From positions 25,255-89,254 of the forward strand of contig DATFRP010000196.1 of assembly GCA_035263125.1 (NCBI GenBank): DNA of 64,000 nucleotides, written 5' to 3'. Each line of letters begins with the position of its first letter. The first letter of the stretch is position 1. Shown here in pieces: positions 1 to 9,316 of the stretch. The position numbers were made by a program, and so were the translations under genes. The notes under the pieces are model-generated. The model did no database searches. It was not told where the DNA came from and was given only the letters and a program-made list of their open reading frames with translations. The stretch is from Gp6-AA40 sp035263125 (GTDB taxonomy: Bacteria; Acidobacteriota; Vicinamibacteria; Vicinamibacterales; UBA2999).

Positions 1-725
1 CTCGCCGAGGTCTGCGCGCCCGCGGCCGCCTCGACATACGCGACATCGTGTGGCACGTTGTGTCCCATGCGCCGCATGACATGCGTCAATTCCGGCCACC
101 GCTCGCGCCGACCCGCCAGGTAGCGTGGAGACTCGGGGAGCGCTTTCCAGAGCACGATCGCCACCGCGACCGGGACGAGGCCACCGATGACGAACAGCGC
201 ACGCCAGCCATACGTGGGCGTGATGATCCCGGCCATCGTGCTGGCGACAAAACCCCCGAGTGGAATGCAGACGATCGTGAGCGTCACGGCAAAGGGACGC
301 TGGCGGCGCGGCACGTACTCAGAGGCCAGCGATGCGGCGTTGGGCATCGCACCACCGAGGCCGACACCGGCGATGAATCGCAGCAGACCGAGTAGAAAGA
401 CGGAGTTGACTGAAGCGATCGCGATCGTGAGCACCCCGAACGAGATGACGCTGCCAAGCAGCGCGGTTCGCCGGCCGTACCGGTCTCCGAGAATCCCGCC
501 GGCCAGGCCGCCGATCATCATGCCGAAGGGCCCGGTGGCCAGGGCGTTGCGGAATGCGCTGTTCTGCAGGCCCCATTCCGGTGCGATGAACGGGACCGCA
601 TTCGGGAGCAGCTGATTGTCGATGCCGTCGAGGATGATCGCGAGCGCGGTGCCGAGAATCAGGAGCTTCTGATACCCCGTCCAGCGACCTTCGTCGAGCA
701 CCGAGCCGATATCGACCGTTTTCAT
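1..725 (-). CDS. MFS transporter, aromatic acid:H+ symporter-like (C-terminus outside window)
   Basis: Reading the minus strand from the ATG at 725 gives an open frame that runs off the window edge, with 241 codons visible. The N-terminus MKTVDIGSVLDEGRWTGYQ leads into a first membrane helix containing DGIDNQLLP. The MFS loop 2-3 signature GGILGDRYGRR follows, and later PESPRYL, the end-of-first-half motif of metabolite:H+ symporters. The D-G-x-D motif in helix 1 and this layout fit the AAHS family, which imports small aromatic or carboxylic acids by proton symport at the inner membrane. The substrate cannot be read from the sequence. It is divergent from the AEC permease, with about 95 bp between the two starts. 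Confidence 0.85.
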   Translation of the reverse strand, partial: MKTVDIGSVLDEGRWTGYQKLLILGTALAIILDGIDNQLLPNAVPFIAPEWGLQNSAFRNALATGPFGMMIGGLAGGILGDRYGRRTALLGSVISFGVLTIAIASVNSVFLLGLLRFIAGVGLGGAMPNAASLASEYVPRRQRPFAVTLTIVCIPLGGFVASTMAGIITPTYGWRALFVIGGLVPVAVAIVLWKALPESPRYLAGRRERWPELTHVMRRMGHNVPHDVAYVEAAAGAQTSA

Positions 726-820
726 TGGTTCGGTCCTTTTCCACCCGCGTGACATCTGCTCGCGTCACAGCGGCAGGCCAGGACGGGCCAGGCGGTCACG
801 CAGTATATCAGCCACCGCAT

Positions 821-1765
821 ATGATGCTGTCCGACGTGACCGACGCCGCGCAGCTCCTCTTTTCCATCTTCATTTCAGACCTCTTCCCCGTATTTGCCAT
901 CGCCGGCGCTGGATTCCTTCTGGCGCGGACGCTCGGCGTCCAGGTGCAGACCGTGTCACGCGTGACGTTTTACGCGCTGGCGCCTGCGCTCGTCTTCAAC
1001 GTTCTCGTCAGCTCGACGCTCGACGGACTACAGGCCGGACGGATGGTTCTCTTCTACGTGCTGGTCACGATCGCAGCGGGCCTCATGGCACGGCTTGCGG
1101 CCATCCCGCTCCGGCTGGATCGTCCCTCGCTGAGCGCGTTCCTTCTGGTCGTGGTTTCGTCCAACAGCGGAAACTATGGACTCCCGGTCGCGATGCTTGC
1201 GTTTGGTCGAGACGGGCTCGCGTTCGCGAGTATGTACTTCCTCGCGAGCTCGCTCTTCAGCTACACCGGTGGCATCCTGATCGCGGCGACCGGACGGCGC
1301 ACGATTCGCGAGGCAATCGTCGGCATTACGCGCGTGCCTGCGGTATATGGAGCCGCCGCTGCCGGATTGAGCCTCCTGCTCCACTGGCCGCTCCCCGACG
1401 CGTTGATGCGTCCGGTCTCGATGCTGAGCGACGCCGCGTTGCCGATGATGATCATCGTGCTCGGCATGCAGCTCGAGCGAGCGACGCGTCCCGACCGTCC
1501 AGCGATGGTGGCCACCGCGGTCGTGCTGTCGATCGTGTTGATGCCGCTCGCGGCGATCGGCATCGCTCATCTCGTCGGACTGCACGGAGCGGCCTTTCAG
1601 GCCGGCGTCCTGCAGGCCTCGATGCCGACAGCGGTCATCACGACGATCCTCGCACTCGAATTCAACGTCGAGCCGAATTTCGTGACGAGCGTCGTCGCGC
1701 TGTCGACGCTCCTCAGCCCGCTGACAGTGACGGTGCTGATCGCGTTTCTCCAACGACATGCGTGA
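821..1765 (+). CDS. AEC family permease (auxin efflux carrier-like)
   Basis: 314 aa from the ATG at 821. An upstream in-frame start at 725 would add a polar stretch that is not family-like and overlap the divergent gene. The protein is almost entirely hydrophobic, about ten helices in two halves. It has the half-site feature NSGNYGLPVAMLAFG around residues 110-125 and a C-terminal half with QASMPTAVITTILA, typical of AEC transporters (Mem_trans domain). These are inner-membrane carriers of organic acids or amphipathic anions. The stop lies 53 bp inside the convergently transcribed Bcr/CflA gene, so the two 3' ends overlap. The substrate is unknown. Confidence 0.85.
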   Translation: MMLSDVTDAAQLLFSIFISDLFPVFAIAGAGFLLARTLGVQVQTVSRVTFYALAPALVFNVLVSSTLDGLQAGRMVLFYVLVTIAAGLMARLAAIPLRLDRPSLSAFLLVVVSSNSGNYGLPVAMLAFGRDGLAFASMYFLASSLFSYTGGILIAATGRRTIREAIVGITRVPAVYGAAAAGLSLLLHWPLPDALMRPVSMLSDAALPMMIIVLGMQLERATRPDRPAMVATAVVLSIVLMPLAAIGIAHLVGLHGAAFQAGVLQASMPTAVITTILALEFNVEPNFVTSVVALSTLLSPLTVTVLIAFLQRHA

Positions 1766-2930
1766 GAAACGCCGTCACTCCGCAACCGGCAATCACCGCA
1801 GCCAGCGGCACGGCGGTGCCGTTTGCGAAGGCACCAACCAGCGCTGCTGACGTCGTTCCCAGTACGAACTGCAGGGTGCCAAGCAGCGCCGATGCACTTC
1901 CCGCAACACGCCCGTGAGGCGCCATCGCCAACGCCGTCGTGTTCGGCAGGACGAAGCCGTGCGAGGAAATGAAGCAGAAGAGCGGGATGAGAATGCCCGC
2001 GAAGCCGCCGAACCCGCTCCAGGCATTGACGAACATCAGCAGACCCGCCGACATCGCCACGACCAGCATGATGCGCAGGATACGGTGCGGGTCCATCCGA
2101 GTGGACAGCCAGCGATTGATCTGTGAAGCGGCGATGATGCCGAACGCGTTGGTCCCGAAGTAGAAGCCGAACCGCTCGGGAGGCACGCGGAAGATCTCGA
2201 TGAACACGAATGGCGACCCGGCGATGTACGCGAGAAGGCCTGCGAAAATCAGCGCGCCAGAGAGCGCGTATCCCATGTACACGCGATCACGGGCGAGCTG
2301 CGCGTAGGTTGAAAGCACCACGCCAATCGGCTGACGTTGACGACGTTCGCGCGGCAGGCTTTCGGGCAGGAAGATCGCGACCAGCGTGAGCCACGTGGCC
2401 GCATAGGTCGCCAGGACCCAGAACACCGATCGCCATCCGAAGTTGATGAGGAGCTGGCCGCCGATGAGCGGCGCGAGGATGGGTGCCAACCCGAAGACCA
2501 ACATCAGCAGGGACAACATCCGGACCGAGCCCTGCTGATCGAAATAGTCGCGCACCACCGCGCGCGGCACCACGATCGGAGCGCAGCCGCCGAGCGCCTG
2601 CAGGAATCGGAACGTCACCAGCGCCTGCACACCCGCCGCCCTCGCACACCCGATCGACGACAGCAGAAACACGCCGAGGCCCAGATACAGCGCAGGCTTG
2701 CGGCCGACGCGATCGGACAGCGGCCCATACAGCGCCTGGCCGATGGCAATGCCAATGTAGTACGCGGCCAGGCTCGCCTGTACCGCCGCCGCGGTCGTGC
2801 CGAACTCGCGCGCAATCGTCGGCAGCGACGGCAGATACATGTCGATCGCCAGCGGACCGATCGCGGTGAGCGCGCCCAGAATCAGGGCGAGACGGTAATA
2901 GTCGCGGCCTTCCGTACTGGAATGGGTCAC
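1713..2930 (-). CDS. Bcr/CflA-type multidrug efflux MFS transporter
   Basis: 405 aa, 12 predicted membrane segments. The first helix region carries AIDMYLPSLPTIAREF, a hallmark of the Bcr/CflA drug:H+ antiporters. It is followed by the MFS motif GPLSDRVGRKPAL and the antiporter motif C region RFLQALGGCAPIVVPRAVVRD. It would export small hydrophobic compounds across the inner membrane. The ATG at 2930 overlaps the moaC stop by 4 nt, so it is translationally coupled and the last gene of a rex-moaC-bcr operon. Its end overlaps the convergent AEC gene. The substrate is not predictable. Confidence 0.88.
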   Translation of the reverse strand: MTHSSTEGRDYYRLALILGALTAIGPLAIDMYLPSLPTIAREFGTTAAAVQASLAAYYIGIAIGQALYGPLSDRVGRKPALYLGLGVFLLSSIGCARAAGVQALVTFRFLQALGGCAPIVVPRAVVRDYFDQQGSVRMLSLLMLVFGLAPILAPLIGGQLLINFGWRSVFWVLATYAATWLTLVAIFLPESLPRERRQRQPIGVVLSTYAQLARDRVYMGYALSGALIFAGLLAYIAGSPFVFIEIFRVPPERFGFYFGTNAFGIIAASQINRWLSTRMDPHRILRIMLVVAMSAGLLMFVNAWSGFGGFAGILIPLFCFISSHGFVLPNTTALAMAPHGRVAGSASALLGTLQFVLGTTSAALVGAFANGTAVPLAAVIAGCGVTAFLTHVVGETRSAPSLSAG

Positions 2931-3427
2931 GCGCGCCGCCGGTAGTGTCCGGATCGTCCACCTTTCTTTTCGACCAGGCAGATCTCACCTATCACCATTT
3001 CCCGATCAACCGCCTTGACCATGTCGTAGATCGTCAGCGCCGCGACGGCCACGGCCGTGAGCGCTTCCATCTCGACGCCGGTCTGTCCAGACGTCCGCAC
3101 GTGCGACTCGATGCGATAGCCGGTTCGGGTCGGAGTCAGATCGACGCTCACGTGCGTCAGCATGAGCGGGTGACACAACGGAATGAGCGACGAGGTCTGT
3201 TTGGCGGCCAGAATACCCGCGAGCCGGGCGGTCTGCAGCGGATCGCCTTTGGCCACAGCCCCTCGGCGAATCAGCGCGAGCGCCTGTGTGCTCATCGAGA
3301 TCTCGCCGCGCGCGATCGCCTCGCGGCTGGTGACCGGTTTGTCGCCGACGTCGACCATCCGCGCCTTGCCGCGCGAGTCAACGTGCGACAGGGCACGTGC
3401 ACGCTTCGCACCTCCGCTCTTACTCAC
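2927..3427 (-). CDS. moaC: Cyclic pyranopterin monophosphate synthase MoaC
   Basis: 166 aa from a GTG at 3427 that overlaps the end of rex by 8 nt. MoaC converts the MoaA product 3',8-cyclo-7,8-dihydro-GTP to cyclic pyranopterin monophosphate in molybdenum cofactor synthesis. Visible family signatures are MVDVGDKPVTSREAIARG near the N-terminus, AGILAAKQTSSLIPLCHPL in the middle, and the conserved GVEMEALTAVAVAALTIYDM and KAVDREMVI segments. Length is normal for the family. No other molybdopterin genes are visible nearby. Placement between rex and an efflux pump suggests redox-linked expression, which is inference. Confidence 0.95.
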   Translation of the reverse strand: MSKSGGAKRARALSHVDSRGKARMVDVGDKPVTSREAIARGEISMSTQALALIRRGAVAKGDPLQTARLAGILAAKQTSSLIPLCHPLMLTHVSVDLTPTRTGYRIESHVRTSGQTGVEMEALTAVAVAALTIYDMVKAVDREMVIGEICLVEKKGGRSGHYRRRA

Positions 3428-4103
3428 TTTGATCGCCCTGCGCGAGGTAGAAGGACAGGCTTTCGAGCGAGACGGTCAGGTCCACGCTCTTCAGCTTCAC
3501 GTCGGCCGGAACTTTCAACGCACCGGGCGAGAAGTTCAAGATGGCTTTCACACCCGCAGTCACCACCTGATCGACCACCGGCTGCGCGTGCTGTGCCGGC
3601 ACGGCGATGACGGCGATGTCGAGTCGATCCCGGCGGACGACCCGCTTGAGCTCTTTGATGTCATGGATCGGCACGCCGCCGCGGGATTCGTGTCCGATCT
3701 TCTCGTTGGCGGTATCGAAGAGCGCCGCGATCTCGAAGCCTTCCTGACGGAATCCCGGGTAGTCGGCAAGGGCAAGGCCGAGATTGCCGGCGCCCATGAT
3801 TGCCACCCGCAGGTGACGATCGAGCCCGAGGATCTGTCGCAGGTGGCGCCGCAGTTCCTTGACGTAGTAGCCAACCCCGCGTACACCGAACTCACCGAAG
3901 TAGGCAAGGTCTTTGCGAATCTGAGCGGCGTTGAGATGGAACCGTTCAGCGAGCGATTGCGACGAGATCGTCTGGACACCGCCGGCGTCAAGCTCGTTCA
4001 GGCATCGCAAGTACACCGAGAGACGATTGGTTGTGAGCTCGGAAACCTGTTCGGGTGCCTGTTTCCGCTTGTTCGGCCGATTCACAAGGTTCAATGCTAC
4101 CAT
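3420..4103 (-). CDS. rex: Redox-sensing transcriptional repressor Rex
   Basis: 227 aa from the ATG at 4103; an upstream extension exists but lacks similarity to Rex. The N-terminal winged-helix domain (about residues 15-85) includes LSVYLRCLNELDAGG, the recognition region RFHLNAAQIRKDL and YFGEFGVRGVGY, diagnostic of Rex. The C-terminal Rossmann fold begins at VAIMGAGNLGLALADY and should bind NADH/NAD+. Rex derepresses fermentation and respiration genes when NADH rises. It is first in an operon with moaC and the Bcr/CflA pump and divergent from the OPT transporter, with only 8 bp between start codons. Confidence 0.96.
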   Translation of the reverse strand: MVALNLVNRPNKRKQAPEQVSELTTNRLSVYLRCLNELDAGGVQTISSQSLAERFHLNAAQIRKDLAYFGEFGVRGVGYYVKELRRHLRQILGLDRHLRVAIMGAGNLGLALADYPGFRQEGFEIAALFDTANEKIGHESRGGVPIHDIKELKRVVRRDRLDIAVIAVPAQHAQPVVDQVVTAGVKAILNFSPGALKVPADVKLKSVDLTVSLESLSFYLAQGDQSE

Positions 4104-4111
4104 CACGCGCC

Positions 4112-6127
4112 ATGGCGCACATGACCACGACACAGCCCGAAACGCGTAGTGCGACGACGTTTCAACCCTACGTACCGGCCTCACAGTCGCCGGCCGAATT
4201 CACTCTCAAGACGATCATCCTGGGCGCCATCTTCGGGTTGATCTTCGGTGCGTCGACCGTATATCTCGGGCTGCGTGCCGGCCTCACCGTGAGCGCGTCG
4301 ATTCCGATCGCGGTGCTCGCGATCTCGGTGCTCAAACGGTTCGGCGGCTCGACGATCCTCGAGAACAACATCGTGCAGACGATCGGCTCGGCAGGTGAGT
4401 CGATCGCTGGCGGCGTCGTCTTTACCATTCCGGCGTTGATCTTTCTGATGCCGAACGGACCGGCCTACTTCAACTACGTCCAGATCACGATGCTGACGTT
4501 TGCCGGCGGCATCCTGGGCGTGCTGATGATGGTCCCGTTGCGCCGCGCGCTGATCGTCAAAGAGCACGGGGTCCTACCCTACCCGGAAGGCACGGCGTGC
4601 GCCGAAGTGCTCGTCGCAGGTGAACGCGGCGGTCGGCTCGCCTCGCTCGTGTTCGGTGGACTGGCGATTGGCGCGATCTGGAAATCGCTCTCGTGGATCT
4701 TCAACCTCTTCCTGCAGGTGATCGGCTACTCGACGCCGCGCACCAGCCAGTTTCCCAACGCCACGATCAACGTCGACATCTCACCCGAATACCTCGGAGT
4801 CGGCTACGTGATCGGACCTCGTATCGCGGGAACGATGTTCGCCGGCGGGGTGCTCTCGTGGCTCGTGCTGCTGCCGCTGCTCTCGATCCTCGGCTCATTC
4901 ATCAACGAGCCGTTCCCGCCGATCCATCCCAATTACGCGAACAACCCCGCCACAGGGCGGCCGTTCCTGATTTCGGAGATGGCGCCCGCACAATTGTGGA
5001 GTGCGTACATCCGATACATCGGCGCCGGCGCGGTGCTCGCGTCGGGCCTGATCACACTCGGTCGCACGCTCCCGACCATCATTGCGTCGGCTCGTGGCAG
5101 CTTCAAGAATCTGTCAGCCGGCGCCGCGGCCGTGGCCCAGCTGCGCACCGAACGCGACATCCCGATGATCGTCGTCCTGGGCGGGTCGCTCGTCCTGGGT
5201 CTCTTCCTCGCGTTCGCCCCCGGGCTCCCGACCCAGGGCAACGTGCTGGCGGCGATTCTGATTCTCGTCTTCGGGTTCTTTTTCGCCACGGTGTCGTCGC
5301 GCATCACCGGGCTGATCGGCACGTCGTCGAATCCGATCTCCGGCATGACGATCGCCACGCTGATCCTCACGTGTCTCCTGTTCGTCGGGTTGGGATGGAC
5401 CGGCGACATGTACGCCCCGATCGCCCTGTGCGTGGGTGCGATCGTCTGTATCGCCGCTGCGAACGCCGGCAACACCTCACAGGACCTGAAGACCGGGTTC
5501 ATCGTGGGGGCGACGCCGCTGTATCAGCAGATCGGACTCGTCATCGGCGTGGTCACGTCCGCATTCATCATCGGGCTTACCCTGCTTTACCTCCACCAGA
5601 ACCTCGGCGGCATCGGGTCGCAGTATCTCGCTGCGCCGCAAGCGACGCTGATGTCGACGATCATCCGCGGGCTGCTCAATCAGAACCTGCCGTGGGGCCT
5701 GGTGCTGGTCGGTGTCTTCGTCGCGATCACGCTCGAGTTGTGCGGCATCCGATCGCTGTCGTTTGCGGTCGGCTCGTATCTGCCGATCGCGACCACCGCG
5801 CCGATTTTCGCCGGCGGGCTCGTCCGCTGGTGGGTCGAGCGGAAAACGGGCGTCGCTCAGGAATCGGACCTCAGCGCGGGAACGTTGTTCAGTTCGGGGT
5901 TGATCGCCGGTGGATCGATCGCCGGCATTCTGTTTGCGCTGCTCGTCGGCAGCAACGACTGGTCGAAGGCCAACCTGGGGTTCGGGTCGATCGATGCCCC
6001 GCAGAAGCTCGGGGAGTGGTTCCCCTACTTCCACGACAATTCGACGCTGGCCCAGATCGCCAGCCTCCTGCTCTTTCTCGCGCTTGCACTCGTGGTCGCA
6101 CGGCAGGCAATGCGAAAAGTAGAATGA
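4112..6127 (+). CDS. OPT family oligopeptide/metal-chelate transporter
   Basis: 671 aa from ATG 4112. The alternative ATG at 4121 would lose only MAH. It is very hydrophobic with roughly 14-16 membrane segments. Family features are GLRAGLTVSASIPIAVLAIS near residue 50, ENNIVQTIGSAGESIAGGVV (the conserved N-N-x-x-Q-T-x-x-S-A-G stretch) near residue 80, VLPYPEGTACAEVL, and TSSNPISGMTIATLIL in the second half. Bacterial OPT proteins are secondary importers of peptides or metal chelates at the inner membrane. The next gene begins 4 nt after the stop and may be co-transcribed. Because the rex start lies 8 bp upstream, the promoter must lie within the rex coding region. Confidence 0.93.
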   Translation: MAHMTTTQPETRSATTFQPYVPASQSPAEFTLKTIILGAIFGLIFGASTVYLGLRAGLTVSASIPIAVLAISVLKRFGGSTILENNIVQTIGSAGESIAGGVVFTIPALIFLMPNGPAYFNYVQITMLTFAGGILGVLMMVPLRRALIVKEHGVLPYPEGTACAEVLVAGERGGRLASLVFGGLAIGAIWKSLSWIFNLFLQVIGYSTPRTSQFPNATINVDISPEYLGVGYVIGPRIAGTMFAGGVLSWLVLLPLLSILGSFINEPFPPIHPNYANNPATGRPFLISEMAPAQLWSAYIRYIGAGAVLASGLITLGRTLPTIIASARGSFKNLSAGAAAVAQLRTERDIPMIVVLGGSLVLGLFLAFAPGLPTQGNVLAAILILVFGFFFATVSSRITGLIGTSSNPISGMTIATLILTCLLFVGLGWTGDMYAPIALCVGAIVCIAAANAGNTSQDLKTGFIVGATPLYQQIGLVIGVVTSAFIIGLTLLYLHQNLGGIGSQYLAAPQATLMSTIIRGLLNQNLPWGLVLVGVFVAITLELCGIRSLSFAVGSYLPIATTAPIFAGGLVRWWVERKTGVAQESDLSAGTLFSSGLIAGGSIAGILFALLVGSNDWSKANLGFGSIDAPQKLGEWFPYFHDNSTLAQIASLLLFLALALVVARQAMRKVE

Positions 6128-6131
6128 TTGT

Positions 6132-7241
6132 GTGACGCGGCTCGCTCCCCGAGTCCTCCTGCTCGTCCTCATCGGCGTCTCCATCTCAGGCGCGCAATCA
6201 GCGTCTCGCCGTTTCACGACCATCGATGCGCTCCGGCAGTACGCCGGGTTCTACCACCTGCAAAACGTCCTGCTCCGCGGTGAGCTCGTCGAGAACGGCC
6301 AGCGGATGATGCTGCGCGCCGATGAGCAGGAGATGCGCGTGGTTCTCGGCGAAGGCGTCAGCAGCAAGCGCGGCCCGGTGGAGGTGCGAGGCGTTCTGTT
6401 CGATCTGGGGCGGCTCGACCCGACCGACCCTCGTGTGAGCGGCATGGCCGAGGGGCGCGATGCCGACCGTTGGCCTCGGCCGGGTGAGGAGCTGATTCTG
6501 CGTGTGACCGGCATTGCCGAGGCCGCCGCTTCCTCGACTGCATCAGTTCGGGCGCTGACACTCGAGCCGTGGAAGTTCGACGGTCAGACGGTGACGGTCA
6601 TCGGCAATTTCCGCGGGCGGAATCTGTTCGGAGACCTCGCCGGATCGCCCAACAAGAGCAAGTTCGACTTCGTCCTGCGCGGCACCGAGGGGGCGATCTG
6701 GATCACGAGCCTGCGGCCGAAAATCGACAAGCTCGATCTCGACATCAATCGCCGGGTCGATACCGACCGGTGGCTCGAGGTCACCGGCAAGGTCGTCCGC
6801 GAGCACGGGCTCGTCAGCATCGAGGCCACCCATCTCAAGTTCACGAAAGCGCCGGAGGCGATCGTCGAACGCGACGAGCCGTCGGCTCCAGCCGTGCCGC
6901 TGGAACCGGTCCAGGTAGTGTTCAGTTCACCGACTGAAGGAGAGACCGACGTCAGCGCAGGCGCGCCAATTCGCATCCAGTTTTCACGCGGGCTGAACGA
7001 AGCGTCGCTCGCCAACGACATCCGCGTCACGTATCTCGGCGCATCTGCCGGGGCAGGCACCGCTCCGGCGAGCCTGCCGTTCCAGGTGACATACGACGCG
7101 GGAAGCCGATCGATTCAGATCAAGATGAAGCAGGCGTTCGAATCGTTCCGAACCGTGCGTGTGGAGCTGCTCGAAGGCTTGAAAGGATTCGACGGCGCGC
7201 CGGTCGCTCCGTGGATGGTGACCTTCACCGTTGGCAATTGA
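6132..7241 (+). CDS. Secreted hypothetical protein with C-terminal Ig-like (Big_5-type) domain
   Basis: 369 aa from a GTG at 6132, 4 nt after the OPT stop. A signal peptide is clear (VLLLVLIGVSISGAQS, cleavage near residue 22). Two repeated OB-like segments follow: GELVENGQRMMLRADEQEM at about 50-90, and FDGQTVTVIGNFRGRNLFG with an ITSLRP strand at about 150-195, each read as a 'cost or effect of X' beta module. After a Pro-rich linker (about 250) the segment FSSPTEGETDVSAGAPIRI begins a bacterial Ig-like domain of the Big_5 kind, ending with MVTFTV. I do not recognise a function. It is probably periplasmic or on the outer surface. Confidence 0.75.
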   Translation: MTRLAPRVLLLVLIGVSISGAQSASRRFTTIDALRQYAGFYHLQNVLLRGELVENGQRMMLRADEQEMRVVLGEGVSSKRGPVEVRGVLFDLGRLDPTDPRVSGMAEGRDADRWPRPGEELILRVTGIAEAAASSTASVRALTLEPWKFDGQTVTVIGNFRGRNLFGDLAGSPNKSKFDFVLRGTEGAIWITSLRPKIDKLDLDINRRVDTDRWLEVTGKVVREHGLVSIEATHLKFTKAPEAIVERDEPSAPAVPLEPVQVVFSSPTEGETDVSAGAPIRIQFSRGLNEASLANDIRVTYLGASAGAGTAPASLPFQVTYDAGSRSIQIKMKQAFESFRTVRVELLEGLKGFDGAPVAPWMVTFTVGN

Positions 7242-7248
7242 GCAACGC

Positions 7249-9234
7249 TCACGGAACGACTCGAAAGCCGGTCACCTGCTTCGCGTCCCCCTGCGTCACT
7301 TCGACGGCGTAGTCCCCATTGGCAAACGGCGCGAGCAGCGCATCGACGACAATCCACGTGAACGTTGACGAGGGATCGGGACGCTCGCTGACCTGCGCAG
7401 GCACTGGCAGTGCGTTGCCATTCCGATCGAGCAGTCGCGCCGTGGCTTTTCCTGGCGACGTCGTCGCGAGTTCCAGACGCAGACGATCGGCGCGCTGGAA
7501 TCGAGGGTCCGCCGTGCGCTGATACTGCGGGCCGGTCGAGGGCCCGCGACGCCAGAGGATCGCTTCACCGAGCGTCGTGCCTGCCTTGACCTCGACCCGC
7601 GCGACATCGGTCAGCGCCAGGGCATCGTCGGCCTGCGAGCGCAGGTTGACCTTGACCGCGTATTCTCCTGGTTCCACGCCTCCCGTCTCAGGCACCTGCA
7701 CCGCCAGAGGACCGTCTGCCGTGTTCATATCAACCGTCCGCGACAGCACCTCTGTGCCATCGGCAGCAAGCACGACGATGTCCGCCTGCGCGCCCGCCGT
7801 CCACGCCAGTTGGCGCCGAGTCTGATAATCCAGTTCGCCCACAACCCAGAACGAACCCCGCGGTGTTCCTGCGCCTGTCTCACGTACCCACGACGAGGCT
7901 CGAATCTTGAACGGTGCTCGCGGATTCGTATTCGCGACCGCGGCCACCGCGGACAGGCCTTCGTTCGTGTGTGAGCCGTTGGTCGCGCTGACGAGGTCGT
8001 CGGCCGTGCGGCCGCGATACCCGCGACGTGCACGGACTTTCGCGCCGTCGCGTTTCACCCGAACGGTGATGGCCCGGTATCGCCCATCGAGTTTCGTGTT
8101 CGATGAGGAGTACCCAATCAGGTAGTAGGAGCTCACGTCGTCGACGATCTTCGGGATCGACGCGTCGACGCTGCTCGCGCTCATCACAGCCAGTCCATCG
8201 GTGTTCTCGGCCAGAAAGCGAAGGCTGTCCTGACGTGAGGCGAGGTTGGAATTGTCTCGACCCTTGCCTGACGCGTCGGATGCCACCGACGACGTGACGA
8301 GACCGCGTGCGTAGATCGGATAGAAGGTGATGTTGTCGCGATTGGCTTCTTCAGTGAGCGAGCGCAGCGCCATGCTGTGATCGAGCGTCGACAGCCCGAC
8401 CCGGTCCGATTCGCACTCGACGCGATTCACACCTTGGGGTCCGCCACTGCTCTTGCCATCGTCGGCCTTCTGTGGCGGGCGGCGAATGATTCGATCCACG
8501 AGCCCGGTGTCGGCCTGGCCGCGCCCTGACGACGCGAGCGCCTTGTCGGGCTTGAAGAGAACCCAGCCGTCCGAAACAGTGAGGACTGCGATGCGCTCCT
8601 CCCGTGTGCCCTCCAGATGCTCGAGCAGATCATCGAGCGCATCGAAGGTGAGCTTCTCGCGCCGCCGCATCTTCATGTCCGGCGCGGGACCCGCTGGCCC
8701 CTTCGGGCTGTCGGGATAGCACGCGTCATACAGTTCCTCTTTTGGATCCTTCCGATCGACGCGCCCCCTGCGCCCCCATGTCCAGTCGTTCTGCATGATG
8801 TTGGAGATGACGATCCCCTTTTTTCCGAACGTCATCTCGGCGGCGCTCATCTCGGGGGTCATGACCGCAACCATGTCGTCGGGCCCGATGGCGCGATCGA
8901 GGAAGCGAATCAGCGGAAGGCGCGCGCTCCGCGACTCCTCGATCTGTGTGTGATAGGTGTCGAGGAAGACGACGAATACTCGGGCTCGCGAGCCCTGGGT
9001 CCCTGCCGGTCCGACCTGCACGTGTTCGAACGAGTCGATCGTCTGCGAAACGCCGTCCTCGGACACCTCGACCTCGTCGCGCTTCAGGTCGTCGATCGGC
9101 TCACCGTCGCGCGTTGCGTACATGTCGATGCGGACATAGGGCGGTCCCGTGTGAGAGGGCTGCTGGTCTTTCTGCGCCAGGACGGTGGCGAGCGCAACGA
9201 GCGTCAGCAGTAGGGCAAGCGCAAATCGAACCAC
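7249..9234 (-). CDS. VWFA-related domain protein, acidobacterial type (paralogue 1)
   Basis: 661 aa from the GTG at 9234, chosen because it opens directly onto a signal peptide (VVRFALALLLTLVALATVLAQ). The longer reading has a non-secretory N-terminus. The order is signal peptide, a 'YVRIDMYATRDGEPIDDLKRDEVEVSEDG' type N-terminal module typical of the acidobacterial VWFA-related family (quoted piecewise), a von Willebrand A fold at about residues 75-410 starting RVFVVFLDTYHTQ, and a C-terminal beta-rich part. The MIDAS loop is D-T-Y-H-T rather than D-x-S-x-S, so metal binding may differ. It is exported and its ligand is unknown. It lies 82 bp downstream of a second copy in the same orientation. 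Confidence 0.85.
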   Translation of the reverse strand: MVRFALALLLTLVALATVLAQKDQQPSHTGPPYVRIDMYATRDGEPIDDLKRDEVEVSEDGVSQTIDSFEHVQVGPAGTQGSRARVFVVFLDTYHTQIEESRSARLPLIRFLDRAIGPDDMVAVMTPEMSAAEMTFGKKGIVISNIMQNDWTWGRRGRVDRKDPKEELYDACYPDSPKGPAGPAPDMKMRRREKLTFDALDDLLEHLEGTREERIAVLTVSDGWVLFKPDKALASSGRGQADTGLVDRIIRRPPQKADDGKSSGGPQGVNRVECESDRVGLSTLDHSMALRSLTEEANRDNITFYPIYARGLVTSSVASDASGKGRDNSNLASRQDSLRFLAENTDGLAVMSASSVDASIPKIVDDVSSYYLIGYSSSNTKLDGRYRAITVRVKRDGAKVRARRGYRGRTADDLVSATNGSHTNEGLSAVAAVANTNPRAPFKIRASSWVRETGAGTPRGSFWVVGELDYQTRRQLAWTAGAQADIVVLAADGTEVLSRTVDMNTADGPLAVQVPETGGVEPGEYAVKVNLRSQADDALALTDVARVEVKAGTTLGEAILWRRGPSTGPQYQRTADPRFQRADRLRLELATTSPGKATARLLDRNGNALPVPAQVSERPDPSSTFTWIVVDALLAPFANGDYAVEVTQGDAKQVTGFRVVP

Positions 9235-9316
9235 TGGGACCCCGAGACAGGCTGGCCCAAGGAGTGTACTCCACTCACACTTTGGGGTAACGGAGGTTTT
9301 CGGAGGAACGGTTAAC

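Noticed and set aside
4693..6135. 480-aa open frame on the plus strand
   Set aside because: Alternative frame inside the OPT transporter; Arg/Asp/His-rich without hydrophobic segments or motifs.
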